Shown: positions 25,241-34,743 of the stretch, piece after piece | Layout of the letters: the number at the start of each line of letters is the position of its first letter | Position numbering within the stretch: position 1 is the first letter of the stretch | DNA from: Moraxella oblonga NBRC 102422 | GTDB lineage: Bacteria > Pseudomonadota > Gammaproteobacteria > Pseudomonadales > Moraxellaceae | DNA: 64,000 nt | Direction: 5' to 3' | Assembly: GCF_001598275.1 (NCBI RefSeq) | Contig: NZ_BCYQ01000009.1 | Coordinates: 28,272 to 92,271, forward strand | Position numbers and translations under genes: made by a program | The notes under the pieces: generated by a model | What the model was told of the DNA's origin: nothing | What the model saw: the letters and a program-made list of their open reading frames with translations, nothing else | Databases searched by the model: none

Positions 25241-27463
25241 ATGGCAAAAAAACACACCAAAAAACCAAAGATTCCCAATGCTCAACAAGCCAAACAAATC
25301 CCCAATCATTCGGTGTTGGTGGATTTGTTGCCCAACTCTTCTGCCCAAACCAAAACGGTAGAGACAAACAAAGAGGCGGTGCAACAAACGCAAACCAAAA
25401 CAACTCAAACTGACGTGATGGAAACAGCCTATTTATCCGAACAGTTGGAAAATTCACCCAGTCCAGTTCCTACTGCACGCTCCCAAAATCCACCAAAAAC
25501 CCCACTCATTGAAGTCAAAAATCTGGTGCGTGAATTTCGTGCAGGCGAGAGTACGATTCGTATTTTGCATGGCATTGATTTGACACTTTATCAAGGCGAG
25601 ATGGTTGCCATCATCGGTCAATCAGGTTCGGGTAAAAGTACCCTCATGAACATTTTGGGTTGTCTTGACAAAGCCACAAGTGGTAGCTATACCATTTTTG
25701 GTAAATCGGTGGACGACATGGACGCAGAAGACCTTGCTAAGCTAAGACGTGAGCATTTTGGCTTTATTTTCCAACGCTATCATTTGCTTGGCGACATCAA
25801 TGCCATTGACAACGTAACCGTGCCGGCCGTCTATGCAGGCATGGATACCACCAAACGTAGGCAACGAGCCCAAGAATTGCTAACTCAACTTGGGCTTGGC
25901 GAAAAAACCCAAAACCGCCCCAATCAGCTCTCAGGTGGACAACAGCAACGTGTTTCTATCGCACGAGCCTTGATGAATGGGGGTGATATTATCCTAGCGG
26001 ACGAGCCGACAGGGGCATTGGATAGCGGTTCTGGCAAAGAAGTCATGAACATTTTGCATACGCTCAAAGACGAGGGGCATACCATCATCATGGTAACGCA
26101 TGACCCTACATTGGCACAGCAAGCTGAGCGGGTGATTGAGCTAAAAGATGGTCATGTCATCGCTGATTATTATACCGCCCATGCAAAAACTCGCACCGAA
26201 CACACCAATCCTGTGAGCAAAAATACCTTTGGTTCAAAAAGTGCGTGGCTTGGGGTTATAGATAGGCTAAAAGAAGCCTTTAAAATGTCCATTTATGCCA
26301 TGAAAGCCCACAAGATGCGAACACTTTTGACCATGCTTGGCATCATCATAGGTATTGCCTCTGTGGTATCTATTGTGGGGCTTGGGCAAGGCTCACAAGC
26401 CAAAATTCTAGCCGACATCAACGCCCTAGGCACAAACACCATTACTGTGATGAATGGCTATCCATGGGGCGACCCACGCCGTAGATTTGGACGAGACAGC
26501 TTAACGGTAGCGGACGCAGAAGCGGTGGGTAGTCAGCCCTATGCTTTGTCGGTCAGCCCTATGGTTAATAAAAGCATGAATATTCGCTTTGAGAATATTG
26601 ATGCCACAGGCACAATTAATGGCGTGGGCAAGGACTATCTGTCAGTAACGGGTGAAAATTTGGCTATGGGGCAAGGCTTTGATGGTCAGAGTATCGCCAC
26701 CGCCAGTCAGGATATTATCATTGACCAAAATGCCTACAAAACTTACTTTAATAGTCAGGGCAATCCCATTGGGCAAACTTTGCTTGTTGGTAATGTCCCT
26801 GCTCGTATTGTGGGCGTGCTATCACAAAAAACCTCGTCCTTTGCCCGCACCAGCAACTCGCCCACTGTCTATATGCCTTATACTACTGTGATGTATCGTA
26901 TGCTTGGTACAAGCTATATTGACCGTTTTGTGGTACTGATAGATGACGACACTTCGTCCGCCATTGCCGAAACTGCCATCAAAGATTTGATACGTTCTCG
27001 TCATGGCGAAGAAGATTTTAACATCATGAACACCGACAGTATCAAAGAAACAGTACAATCCACCACCGCCACCATGACCCTACTTATCTCGTCCATTGCC
27101 ATCATCTCACTCATTGTGGGCGGTATTGGTGTGATGAATATCATGCTGGTGTCTGTAACCGAACGCACCAGTGAAATTGGTGTGCGTATGGCGGTAGGTG
27201 CTAGACAATCCGACATTATGGGGCAGTTTCTCATTGAGGCGGTACTGGTGTGTATCTTGGGTGGCGTGCTTGGCATACTCATGGCATTTGGTGTTGGTGG
27301 GGTGATTAATAAATTTGGTGGGGGTAATTTTGCCGTCATCTACTCACCACTTTCCATTGTGGTGGCATTTGTTTGCTCAACGCTCATTGGTGTGGTTTTT
27401 GGTTTTTTGCCTGCTCGCAACGCCTCAAAACTCAACCCTGTGGACGCTTTGGCACACAATTAA
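25241..27463 (+). CDS. macB: MacB ABC transporter with N-terminal extension
   Basis: MacB powers the MacAB-TolC pump: an N-terminal ATPase fused to a four-helix membrane domain with a large periplasmic part. ATPase marks are GQSGSGKSTLMN (Walker A), LSGGQQQRVSIARAL (signature), and ILADEPTGALDS (Walker B). The membrane part shows MRTLLTMLGIIIGIASVVSIVGLGQG, a periplasmic domain from about residue 395 to 600, then IGGIGVMNIMLVSVTERTSEIGVRMAVGAR and the C-terminal LPARNASKLNPVDAL. It has 740 residues against about 648 in E. coli: the excess is an N-terminal tail of about 85 residues, Lys-rich then Gln/Thr-rich, before the ATPase begins at LIEVKNLVREF. Confidence 0.94.
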   Translation: MAKKHTKKPKIPNAQQAKQIPNHSVLVDLLPNSSAQTKTVETNKEAVQQTQTKTTQTDVMETAYLSEQLENSPSPVPTARSQNPPKTPLIEVKNLVREFRAGESTIRILHGIDLTLYQGEMVAIIGQSGSGKSTLMNILGCLDKATSGSYTIFGKSVDDMDAEDLAKLRREHFGFIFQRYHLLGDINAIDNVTVPAVYAGMDTTKRRQRAQELLTQLGLGEKTQNRPNQLSGGQQQRVSIARALMNGGDIILADEPTGALDSGSGKEVMNILHTLKDEGHTIIMVTHDPTLAQQAERVIELKDGHVIADYYTAHAKTRTEHTNPVSKNTFGSKSAWLGVIDRLKEAFKMSIYAMKAHKMRTLLTMLGIIIGIASVVSIVGLGQGSQAKILADINALGTNTITVMNGYPWGDPRRRFGRDSLTVADAEAVGSQPYALSVSPMVNKSMNIRFENIDATGTINGVGKDYLSVTGENLAMGQGFDGQSIATASQDIIIDQNAYKTYFNSQGNPIGQTLLVGNVPARIVGVLSQKTSSFARTSNSPTVYMPYTTVMYRMLGTSYIDRFVVLIDDDTSSAIAETAIKDLIRSRHGEEDFNIMNTDSIKETVQSTTATMTLLISSIAIISLIVGGIGVMNIMLVSVTERTSEIGVRMAVGARQSDIMGQFLIEAVLVCILGGVLGILMAFGVGGVINKFGGGNFAVIYSPLSIVVAFVCSTLIGVVFGFLPARNASKLNPVDALAHN

Positions 27464-27474
27464 TAGCTACTCAC

Positions 27475-27511
27475 CAAAAATCACCATACAATTATGTATG
27501 GTGATTTTTTT
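27475..27511 (+). terminator. Intrinsic terminator of macAB
   Basis: Long arms AAATCACCATACA and TGTATGGTGATTT with an ATTA loop, then T-run, 12 bases after macB. Confidence 0.85.
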
Positions 27512-27583
27512 GAAAAAATAATTAATCTTTTGGGGATTTTGCGATAGAATAGAACGCTTTTTTAAATTATTTGAGATTTTTTC

Positions 27584-28462
27584 ATGAAACGAGTGGTTGT
27601 TAGCACTTCATCATCTAGCTTAAACTATATCAATGCTCCTCATAATATTCGCTTTATCCCTTTTCATATTTTTGTTGAAGGGAAGGATTATTTGGATATT
27701 CGAGACATTGATACGCCCAAATTGAGCAAAATGATTCGCCAAAACCCCAGCTTGAATGTCAAAACTAGCCCAGCGACAGAACAAGAAATTTTTGCTTTGT
27801 TTGAAGAATTACGCAAAGAGGGTTATACAGAAGTTTTTCTTTGCACCATCTCATCAGCAATCAGTAACAGCCATGCCATTTTTGATCGTCTAAAAGCCAA
27901 ATATGTGGGTCATATGGATATTTATGTCTATGACACAAAAACGCTCAACATTGATGAGGGGGTGTTGGCATTTGAGGCGGATTTGATGATGCAAGAGGGC
28001 AAATCCATGCTTGAAATCATCAACCGCTTAGATGAGCTACGCCAACACAGTTTGTTTATGTTTACTTTGTCAGATTTGGATTTTATCATTCGCAGTAAAA
28101 AACTCTCTGCTCCTGCAGGTTTTGTTGCCAATCTATTTGGTATCAAACCTGTCATGTGGGTCAATGACGAGGGGCTTGTTGTGCCAAAAGACAAAATCCG
28201 CAAAATTGAACGTAGTATGCGGTATATGATAGAAGAAGTCATTACCCAGATTGCTGGTAGAGATGCGTTTATTTATATTGCAGACACATCAATGGGGGCA
28301 TACACCGAAGAATTTAAGCGAATGCTTGCCAATGAGTATGGACTTAGAGATATTCCTGTGATTCATGTTTCTACGGTTTCCCTTGCCAATCACGGTACCG
28401 AAGGTGTAGGGATTGGCGTGTATTATGGTGAAGTGCCACGTCTGACACAGTATTTGGGGTGA
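27584..28462 (+). CDS. DegV family fatty-acid-binding protein
   Basis: A 292-residue DegV-fold protein. DegV/FakB proteins bind a fatty acid between two domains and, in Gram-positive bacteria, present it to the kinase FakA. Marks: V-V-V-S-T-S-S-S at the start in place of the usual D-S-T/S-D, IRDIDTPKLSKMIRQNPSLNVKTSPATEQEIFALFEEL with the T-S-x-P lipid-contact segment, LCTISSAISNSHAIF, and the C-terminal VIHVSTVSLANHGTEGVGIGVYYG with the His-G pair. No FakA-like kinase is seen here, so the job in this Gram-negative is open. Own terminator downstream. Confidence 0.88.
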   Translation: MKRVVVSTSSSSLNYINAPHNIRFIPFHIFVEGKDYLDIRDIDTPKLSKMIRQNPSLNVKTSPATEQEIFALFEELRKEGYTEVFLCTISSAISNSHAIFDRLKAKYVGHMDIYVYDTKTLNIDEGVLAFEADLMMQEGKSMLEIINRLDELRQHSLFMFTLSDLDFIIRSKKLSAPAGFVANLFGIKPVMWVNDEGLVVPKDKIRKIERSMRYMIEEVITQIAGRDAFIYIADTSMGAYTEEFKRMLANEYGLRDIPVIHVSTVSLANHGTEGVGIGVYYGEVPRLTQYLG

Positions 28463-28480
28463 AACCAATGTAGGAAGTTG

Positions 28481-28507
28481 TGGGAGATGGTTATCTCCCA
28501 TTTTTTT
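28481..28507 (+). terminator. Intrinsic terminator of the degV-like gene
   Basis: Arms TGGGAGAT and ATCTCCCA around GGTT, then seven T, 20 bases after the stop and running to the end of the opposed Spx-like gene. Confidence 0.85.
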
Positions 28508-28865
28508 ATGAAAAAATATCATGCCATGTGTCATCAAAGCCAATTAATGCCACCTGTTGCCCATCAAACACGCCAAGCACAATTGGGCGTTTTAACACAC
28601 TTTGGTTGTGTTTGATGATTTCATAACTGGCAGACAAATCTTGACCTGCCAAAACCGCCTTTTCATCATCGCTTAGTTTTTTGTAAGTTGTGCCTTGTTT
28701 ATTAAACACTTTTTCGCCAAAAGTTGCCACAAATTGTTCAAAATCATTTTGACTTAGCACCAATTTTTTATAATCAAAAAACTGATAATCAATGCCATTT
28801 TGATTGAAAAAATCAAAGGCTTTTTTCATTGTGTTGCAATTTTTAATACCGTAAATGGTGAGCAT
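28506..28865 (-). CDS. ArsC/Spx/YffB-family protein
   Basis: A 119-residue thioredoxin-fold protein of the arsenate reductase-like family. It carries YGIKNCNTMKKAFDFF with a single Cys (C10) at the usual place, FFDYKK, the middle KQGTTYKKLSDDE, and the RPIVLG motif with its Arg/Pro. It is closest to E. coli YffB by this pattern, which has no clear substrate; the lack of a further Cys pair argues against an Spx-type redox switch. Alone on the minus strand between degV and leuS, with the leuS start about 90 bases from its own. Confidence 0.87.
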   Translation of the reverse strand: MLTIYGIKNCNTMKKAFDFFNQNGIDYQFFDYKKLVLSQNDFEQFVATFGEKVFNKQGTTYKKLSDDEKAVLAGQDLSASYEIIKHNQSVLKRPIVLGVFDGQQVALIGFDDTWHDIFS

Positions 28866-28953
28866 TTTTGTTCTCGCTTTGAAAAAGTATTGGCAAATTA
28901 TAGCAAAATTACGCTATAATAGCCTGTTATTTTGATTAAAATTTGGAAAATTT

Positions 28954-31551
28954 ATGTTACAAGATTACAATTTTAAAGTCATTGAACAAACCCAGCAAGC
29001 CAAATGGCAAGCCGACAACCGCTACCACACCGACAACAACGACAACGGCAAGCCCACTCGCTATATGCTGTCAATGTTCCCTTATCCAAGCGGTAAATTG
29101 CATATGGGGCATGTACGAAACTATGCCATTACCGATGTACTAAGCCGTTACTACCGCCAAAAAGGCTATGAAGTAATGCAACCAATGGGCTGGGACGCTT
29201 TTGGTTTGCCTGCCGAAAATGCCGCCATTGATAACAAAGTTGCCCCACACAAATGGACAATGGCAAATATTGACCATATGCGTGGGCAATTAAAGGCATT
29301 GGGGCTGTCTATTGACTGGGGGCGTGAATTTGCCACTTGTACGCCTGAATATTATAAATGGGAACAATGGTTGTTTTTACAATTGTACAAAAAAGGCTTG
29401 GTCTATAAAAAACTAGCCAGCGTCAATTGGGACCCTGTGGATAATACCGTCCTTGCCAACGAACAAGTCGTGGACGGTCGTGGCTGGCGGTCGGGTGCAT
29501 TGGTGGAAAAAAGAGACATTCCAATGTACTATTTTAAGATTACCGACTATGCCGATGAGCTACTAGAAGATTTGCAACTATTGGAAAACAAATGGCCCAA
29601 GCAAGTTTTGACAATGCAACAAAACTGGATTGGTCGCTCGCACGGTATGGAAATTCATTTTCCCTATGAATTGGACGGACAAAGAGACACCATTAGTGTG
29701 TTTACCACCCGTCCTGATACCTTGATGGGGGTTACTTATTTATCAGTAGCCGCCGAACACCCCCTTGCTCAATACGCCGCCAAAGACAACCCTGCCCTAC
29801 AAGCCTTTATCAATGAATGCAAACAAGGCTCGGTTGCCGAAAGTGAGCTTGCCAAAGCCGAAAAACTAGGAATGAATACAGGGCTGTTTGTCAATCACCC
29901 CATCACAGGCAAGGCTGTACCTGTCTGGGTTGCCAACTATGTGCTAATGAGCTATGGCTCTGGAGCAGTAATGGGCGTGCCATCACACGATGAAAGAGAC
30001 TTTGAATTTGCCAAAAAGTATGAATTACCCATTATCCAAGTAATTGATTTTAAAGATAAAACATATAGCACCGAAGCGTGGCAAGACTGGTATGGCGACA
30101 AAGTCGGTGGCGTATGTATCAATTCAGGTGAGCTTGATGGCTTGGATTTTGAAAGAGCCTTTGAGAAAGCAGAAGCGATTTTATCCGCCAAAAACTTGGG
30201 CAAAAAAACCATCAACTACCGCCTAAGAGATTGGGGGGTAAGCCGTCAGCGTTATTGGGGTTGCCCAATTCCAATGATTAACTGTGAGTACTGCGGAACG
30301 GTGCCTGTACCAGAGAGTGATTTGCCCATTATTCTACCAACCGATGTTGTGCCTGATGGACGAGGCAACCCTTTAAAAAATATGCCAGAGTTTGTAAACT
30401 GCACTTGCCCAAAATGCGGGCAACCTGCGGAGCGAGAAACCGACACTTTTGACACTTTTGTAGAAAGCAGTTGGTATGCCCAGCGTTTTACCACGCCAGA
30501 TGATGATAGCCAAATGGTTGGTCGTATTGGAGCTGATAAATGGCTGTCTGTCAATCAATATGTGGGCGGTATTGAACACGCCATTTTGCACCTTTTGTAC
30601 GCACGCTTTTTCCACAAAGTAATGCGTGATGAAGGACTTGTTGGTGGCAGTGAGCCTTTTGAAAACCTCTTGGCACAAGGTATGGTTTTGGCAGGCACTT
30701 TTTATCGTGAAAATGATGACGGTTCAAAGTCCTACTACTTTCCTTATGAAGTAGAAGTGCGTGGCAATGAGGCAATTTTGCTATCAGATGGCAAACCTGT
30801 TACCATTGGCAAAATTGAAAAAATGTCCAAATCCAAAAACAATGGCGTTGACCCCCAAACCATTATGGACGAATATGGAGCAGATACAGTACGACTGTAT
30901 ACAATGTTTACCGCCCCTGCCGACCAAACCTTAGAATGGTCAGATTCCGCCCTAAAAGGTCCTTATAATTTTGTCAAAAAGGTGTGGCGACTTGCTGATG
31001 AGCATTTGACCGCCATAGATGGCAAGGATAAATTGGCACTGGTTGTTGATGTTGCCAATTTATCCAATCCTGCCAAAGACTTACGCCGTAAAACACACGA
31101 AACCATCGCCAAGATTGATGTGGCATTGGGTGAGCATTTGGCACTTAATACGCCCGTCTCGTCCTTGATGGAACTTGCCAATGAATTGTCAGCCTTTACC
31201 ATTCAAAATGACAATGATTTGGCAGTCCAGCACGAAGCGATGATTGCCCTTTTGACCTTGCTTGCCTTGTATGCACCGCATATTGGTGAATATTTGCTTG
31301 AACAATTTGGCTTTGATAGCCGTACACTTGTTTTCCCAAGCCTTGACCAATCCGCCCTTGTTGCTGATAGCATTACAATGGCAGTACAGGTCAATGGCAA
31401 AGTACGTGGCGAGATTCAAATTCCAACAGGCACAGACAATGAAACCATTAAAGCAATGGCACTTGCCTGTGAGAGTGTTGCCAAATTTATCACAGGCGAA
31501 CCCAAAAAAGTCATTGTTGTACCAAACAAACTTGTGAGTGTGGTGGTTTAA
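28954..31551 (+). CDS. leuS: Leucyl-tRNA synthetase
   Basis: LeuRS charges tRNA-Leu with leucine and edits mischarged norvaline/isoleucine. The class I motifs are present as HMGH at residues 50-53 (in PYPSGKLHMGHVRNY) and KMSKS at 623-627. The connective editing domain shows VFTTRPDTLMGVTYLSVA and GVPSHDERDFEFAKKY. A zinc-type knuckle CEYCG...CTCPKCG lies near residues 447-490. The C-terminal anticodon and tail domains end with VQVNGKVRGEI and VVPNKLVSVVV. The 865 residues match E. coli (860). A terminator follows. No leader peptide or T-box is seen. Confidence 0.97.
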   Translation: MLQDYNFKVIEQTQQAKWQADNRYHTDNNDNGKPTRYMLSMFPYPSGKLHMGHVRNYAITDVLSRYYRQKGYEVMQPMGWDAFGLPAENAAIDNKVAPHKWTMANIDHMRGQLKALGLSIDWGREFATCTPEYYKWEQWLFLQLYKKGLVYKKLASVNWDPVDNTVLANEQVVDGRGWRSGALVEKRDIPMYYFKITDYADELLEDLQLLENKWPKQVLTMQQNWIGRSHGMEIHFPYELDGQRDTISVFTTRPDTLMGVTYLSVAAEHPLAQYAAKDNPALQAFINECKQGSVAESELAKAEKLGMNTGLFVNHPITGKAVPVWVANYVLMSYGSGAVMGVPSHDERDFEFAKKYELPIIQVIDFKDKTYSTEAWQDWYGDKVGGVCINSGELDGLDFERAFEKAEAILSAKNLGKKTINYRLRDWGVSRQRYWGCPIPMINCEYCGTVPVPESDLPIILPTDVVPDGRGNPLKNMPEFVNCTCPKCGQPAERETDTFDTFVESSWYAQRFTTPDDDSQMVGRIGADKWLSVNQYVGGIEHAILHLLYARFFHKVMRDEGLVGGSEPFENLLAQGMVLAGTFYRENDDGSKSYYFPYEVEVRGNEAILLSDGKPVTIGKIEKMSKSKNNGVDPQTIMDEYGADTVRLYTMFTAPADQTLEWSDSALKGPYNFVKKVWRLADEHLTAIDGKDKLALVVDVANLSNPAKDLRRKTHETIAKIDVALGEHLALNTPVSSLMELANELSAFTIQNDNDLAVQHEAMIALLTLLALYAPHIGEYLLEQFGFDSRTLVFPSLDQSALVADSITMAVQVNGKVRGEIQIPTGTDNETIKAMALACESVAKFITGEPKKVIVVPNKLVSVVV

Positions 31552-31562
31552 TGTTGACAATA

Positions 31563-31592
31563 CAATAGGGAGTGATGATGCTCCCTATTTTT
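31563..31592 (+). terminator. Intrinsic terminator of leuS
   Basis: Arms ATAGGGAG and CTCCCTAT with loop TGATGATG, followed by TTTTT. Confidence 0.8.
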
Positions 31593-31619
31593 ATGATGAT
31601 GAATTTTGATGATGATTTT

Positions 31620-32186
31620 ATGAAAAAGTTACTCCTTATTCTGGTTGTTGCCCTATCTGCCCCTACCGCCTTTGCTTGTTCGGCGATGTCGCCTGAATCT
31701 GGATTGGTTTATCAATTTGATAAAAACCAAGACGGTCAGTTGAGCCGTACCGAATTTATAGTCATCAAAAAGGCAGATGGTTATATATTGGATTTTAAAC
31801 CAAACAAAAGAGCCTTTAACCGCCTTGATAGCAACAAAGATGGTCAGCTTTCGTCCGATGAGTTGTCAAATAAAGTGGATTATGTTCGCCACCCCTGTGC
31901 CAATTGGGAAGAAGCGATGGCAAAAATGCTAGAAGAAGAACAAGTAAACCGCATTGAAATATATAAAAGCGATGACTCTCGTCAATGTGCTAATATTGGT
32001 ATTGACCCCAAAACGATGGCAAAGGAGCTTGGCGATATTGCCATTTATGACAGTAGAAAAGACCAGCTTGATAGAATGTATCCATCTGTGTGTGGTGGCG
32101 AAACGGGCAGTGTGAATGTGTTTGTTATTGATAAGTCGGATTTGGAAAAAGCTAAACGTTTGGGTTTTGAGCTTTTTGACAAATAG
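31620..32186 (+). CDS. Exported EF-hand protein
   Basis: A 188-residue protein with a signal peptide (MKKLLLILVVALSAPTAFA, cleavage after AFA) and two canonical EF-hand loops: DKNQDGQLSRTE near residue 35 and DSNKDGQLSSDE near residue 72. Both have Asp at positions 1, 3 (or Asn) and 5 and Glu at 12, so calcium binding is likely. The second half has three or four Cys and ends with a VNVFVIDKSDLEKAKRLGF segment. Its role is unknown; a periplasmic or secreted calcium-binding protein is the plain reading. The ATG at 31620 is chosen since it begins the signal peptide. Confidence 0.75.
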   Translation: MKKLLLILVVALSAPTAFACSAMSPESGLVYQFDKNQDGQLSRTEFIVIKKADGYILDFKPNKRAFNRLDSNKDGQLSSDELSNKVDYVRHPCANWEEAMAKMLEEEQVNRIEIYKSDDSRQCANIGIDPKTMAKELGDIAIYDSRKDQLDRMYPSVCGGETGSVNVFVIDKSDLEKAKRLGFELFDK

Positions 32187-32264
32187 TATTTTGACAAGAC
32201 AAGACGAGTTTTATACAATGGGTATGTCATGCAGATATACCCATTTTTAACTTTTTGGACAATC

Positions 32265-33149
32265 ATGGATACTTTAACCAGCATACAAGTGTTTCATCAA
32301 ATCGTGGCACAGGGCAGTTTTACCAAAGCATCTGACAGTTTGGATATGTCAGTGGCGATGGCAAGCAAACACATCATGTATTTGGAAAAACAGCTTGGTG
32401 CAAAACTCTTGCACCGCAATAGTCGCAATATTCATCTGACGCAGGCGGGGCAAGAATATTATCGCCAATCCTTATACGCCCTAGAAGTTCTAAACCATGC
32501 CAAACTTACCGCCATGGGGGCAACCGATAAACCGCAGGGTGTGTTAAAAATTACCATGCCACGTTGGTTTGCCAACCCAAAAGTATCAGGCTATTTGGCA
32601 CAGTTTCGTGAGCGTTATCCTGATGTTGTGTTAAATTTGTCATTATCAAACCAACTGGTGGATTTGGTGGCAGATGGGTTTGATTTGGCATTGCGATTGA
32701 CACATGATCCAAAGCCATCTTTGATTGCACGTCCTTTGGGGGTGGTGGATTTTTATTTGGTGGCAAGCCCCAGTTATCTTGCCAAACATGGCATACCCAC
32801 ACACCCCAAAGAGCTTGAACATCATCACATCATTTTACCAACCTACAATAAATCGCACCCCATAGACATCACACATCGCATTAGCAAAGAGCGTATGCCC
32901 ATTTACCCAAAAACCGCCATGATGAGCGATGATACGCCCATGAATGCCGAACTTGTACGTCAGGGCGTGGGCATTGGTTATGCCCCAAGTTGGCTTGTAG
33001 AACAGGATTTGGCAAATGGTAATTTGGTGCAATTATTTACAGATTATGAGATTTTTTCTGTACAATTATGTGCTGTATATACAGATAGGGCATTTTTAAG
33101 GGCAAATGTGCGTGCATTTATTGATTTTTGGGTGGAACAATTGTCATAA
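32265..33149 (+). CDS. LysR-type transcriptional regulator
   Basis: A 294-residue LysR regulator of the group with DNA-binding domain then substrate domain. The N-terminal winged helix-turn-helix is MDTLTSIQVFHQIVAQGSFTKASDSLDMSVAMASKHIMYLEKQLGAKLLHRNSRNIHLTQAGQEYY; the effector domain follows from about residue 90 (GVLKITMPRWFANP). This is the CrgA/DsdC-like subgroup by motif, but no target can be named. It is convergent with pirin, 28 bases away, so pirin is not divergently controlled by it. An ATG 36 bases further upstream is possible but gives a non-typical N-terminus. Confidence 0.88.
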   Translation: MDTLTSIQVFHQIVAQGSFTKASDSLDMSVAMASKHIMYLEKQLGAKLLHRNSRNIHLTQAGQEYYRQSLYALEVLNHAKLTAMGATDKPQGVLKITMPRWFANPKVSGYLAQFRERYPDVVLNLSLSNQLVDLVADGFDLALRLTHDPKPSLIARPLGVVDFYLVASPSYLAKHGIPTHPKELEHHHIILPTYNKSHPIDITHRISKERMPIYPKTAMMSDDTPMNAELVRQGVGIGYAPSWLVEQDLANGNLVQLFTDYEIFSVQLCAVYTDRAFLRANVRAFIDFWVEQLS

Positions 33150-33150
33150 A

Positions 33151-33174
33151 AATCCCCCAATGATTGGAGGATTT
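33151..33174. terminator. Shared hairpin between lysR-type gene and pirin
   Basis: Imperfect arms AATCCCCCAAT and ATTGGAGGATT lie between the two convergent stops, with A-rich and T-rich flanks. Confidence 0.5.
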
Positions 33175-33176
33175 GG

Positions 33177-33863
33177 TTATCGTGGCAAATCAAAAAGTAA
33201 AAATTCTGCAAATTCATCACTTTTTACCACAAGTTCATTTTCATCAACAATGGCAAGAGCATCGCCTGCCTGATAGCTTTCATCACCAACACGAACACTG
33301 CCTTTGGCAACTTGTAGCCAGTATGCTCGTTTGTTATCAAGGGTAACATTTTGCTCATCATCAAGTTGATAACGCCACAGTTTCATGTCTTGGTATACGG
33401 TAAATGAGTTGTCATCACCTGTGGGGGAGAGTATCAGCGTGCCACCGATTTTATCTGCAAAACTGGCTTGTTTATAACGTGGTGTTACGCCCAGTTGGTT
33501 GGGCATAATCCAAATCTGATATAGGTGTAGCTCATCGGTATCGCTTGGGTTAAATTCTGAATGACGCACACCTGTACCTGCTGACATGAGTTGAAATTCG
33601 CCTTGTGGCACGATTTCACTATTGCCCATGCTGTCTTTGTGAGCGACTGCTCCTGATAGTACATAGGTCAAAATTTCCATATCACGATGTGGGTGCATAC
33701 CAAAACCCATGCCTGCATCTATCCAATCTTCGTTAATAACACGTAGGGCAGAAAATCCCATAAAGTTGAGGTCATAATAATCAGCAAAAGAAAAACTGTG
33801 GCGAGAGGTTAGCCAGCCATGTTTAGCAAGTCCACGTTCGTTTGAGAGTCTGGGAATAATCAT
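33177..33863 (-). CDS. Pirin family protein
   Basis: A 228-residue bicupin of the pirin/YhaK group. The N-terminal cupin has the metal motif HPHRDMEILTYVLSGAVAHKDSMGN (two His, later His and Glu) and MSAGTGVRHSEFNPS; the C-terminal cupin is shorter and lacks the ligands. Some pirins have quercetin dioxygenase activity; in others a redox-sensing or regulatory role is suggested. The N-terminal IPRLSNERGLAKHGWLTSRHSFSFADYYD is typical. Function here is not fixed by the neighbours. Confidence 0.92.
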   Translation of the reverse strand: MIIPRLSNERGLAKHGWLTSRHSFSFADYYDLNFMGFSALRVINEDWIDAGMGFGMHPHRDMEILTYVLSGAVAHKDSMGNSEIVPQGEFQLMSAGTGVRHSEFNPSDTDELHLYQIWIMPNQLGVTPRYKQASFADKIGGTLILSPTGDDNSFTVYQDMKLWRYQLDDEQNVTLDNKRAYWLQVAKGSVRVGDESYQAGDALAIVDENELVVKSDEFAEFLLFDLPR

Positions 33864-33991
33864 GATATTTGCCTTTTTTGATTGATGTTGGGCGTATTAT
33901 AATCTTTTAAAATTAGTTGATAAATGGTATTTTTGTTGATATATCTTTTCTTGTTAGGAAAAGATACCAAAAATAAAATCATTGTGTTGAT

Positions 33992-34462
33992 TTAGACAGT
34001 TTCACGCTTAAATACTTCTCTTAACTCAAAACTGGTGTGTAGTTGGCTAACCCCTTCTATTTTGCTAAGTCTGTGTAACAAAAATTCTTCATAATGTTTC
34101 ATATCACGCACCAATACTTTAAGCAAATAATCTTCTGATCGCCCTGTAACAAGGCTACATGACACCACTTCATCAAAGGTTTTGATGTGATTTTCAAATT
34201 CGCCAAAGCGTTCGGCGGTGTGTTTGTCCATACTCACCGCCACAAAGACTGACAGTGTGTAGCCAAGTTTGGCATGGTTTGTGTGAGCGTGATAACCTGT
34301 GATAATACCAAGCTCTTCTAGGCGTTTGATTCGCCGTGTGGTGGGTGTGGCGGACAGATGGACGCTTTCAGCAAGTTCGCTAATGCTGGCTTGGGCGTTT
34401 TGGGTCAGTTGTTTGATGAGTTTTTTATCAATGGGGTCTAAATTGGGGGCTTGGTTTGACAT
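33992..34462 (-). CDS. Lrp/AsnC family regulator
   Basis: A 156-residue Lrp/AsnC regulator: helix-turn-helix at residues 10-60 (LDPIDKKLIKQLTQNAQASISELAESVHLSATPTTRRIKRLEELGIITGYHA) and a RAM ligand-binding domain ending LHTSFELREVFKRETV. It is close to the leucine-responsive type by length. It is divergent from leuA, 281 bases apart, so it may control leuA and respond to leucine or another amino acid; this is inference from position. The ATG at 34462 starts the conserved part. Confidence 0.9.
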   Translation of the reverse strand: MSNQAPNLDPIDKKLIKQLTQNAQASISELAESVHLSATPTTRRIKRLEELGIITGYHAHTNHAKLGYTLSVFVAVSMDKHTAERFGEFENHIKTFDEVVSCSLVTGRSEDYLLKVLVRDMKHYEEFLLHRLSKIEGVSQLHTSFELREVFKRETV

Positions 34463-34662
34463 AAAATTAAAATAATAGTGAAATTCTCTCAATTTTAGCA
34501 TAATTTTAGTGATTTTGACTTATTTGTGATAAAAATTTTTAAATTTTAAGTTAAATTTACCAAAAAAATTTGCTATGATATATAAGATAAGAAATTGCTA
34601 AGATTTTACAGTTTTTATTGATTTGTAAAATGACACTTACCAAATTTAAAATTTGTGCGATG

Positions 34663-34690
34663 GATAGGGGCGAATTGCAATTTGTCTTTA
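34663..34690. repeat. Palindromic dispersed repeat, copy 2 (degenerate)
   Basis: GGATAGGGG followed by CGAATTGCAATT matches the left arm and core of the repeat at 15222 and the core at 63951. The right arm is diverged. It lies in the spacer upstream of leuA, within a 32-codon frame (34630-34728) that has no run of Leu codons and so is not a leu leader peptide. Confidence 0.45.
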
Positions 34691-34743
34691 CCGTGCCAAT
34701 TTTAAATTCTATGGGTATTGTTACATAAAAAGTGAGACACAAA

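Noticed and set aside
34630..34728. Leader peptide for attenuation of leuA
   Set aside because: The 32-codon frame has few leucine codons and none in a row, and no terminator/antiterminator pair is visible before leuA. It also overlaps a dispersed repeat.
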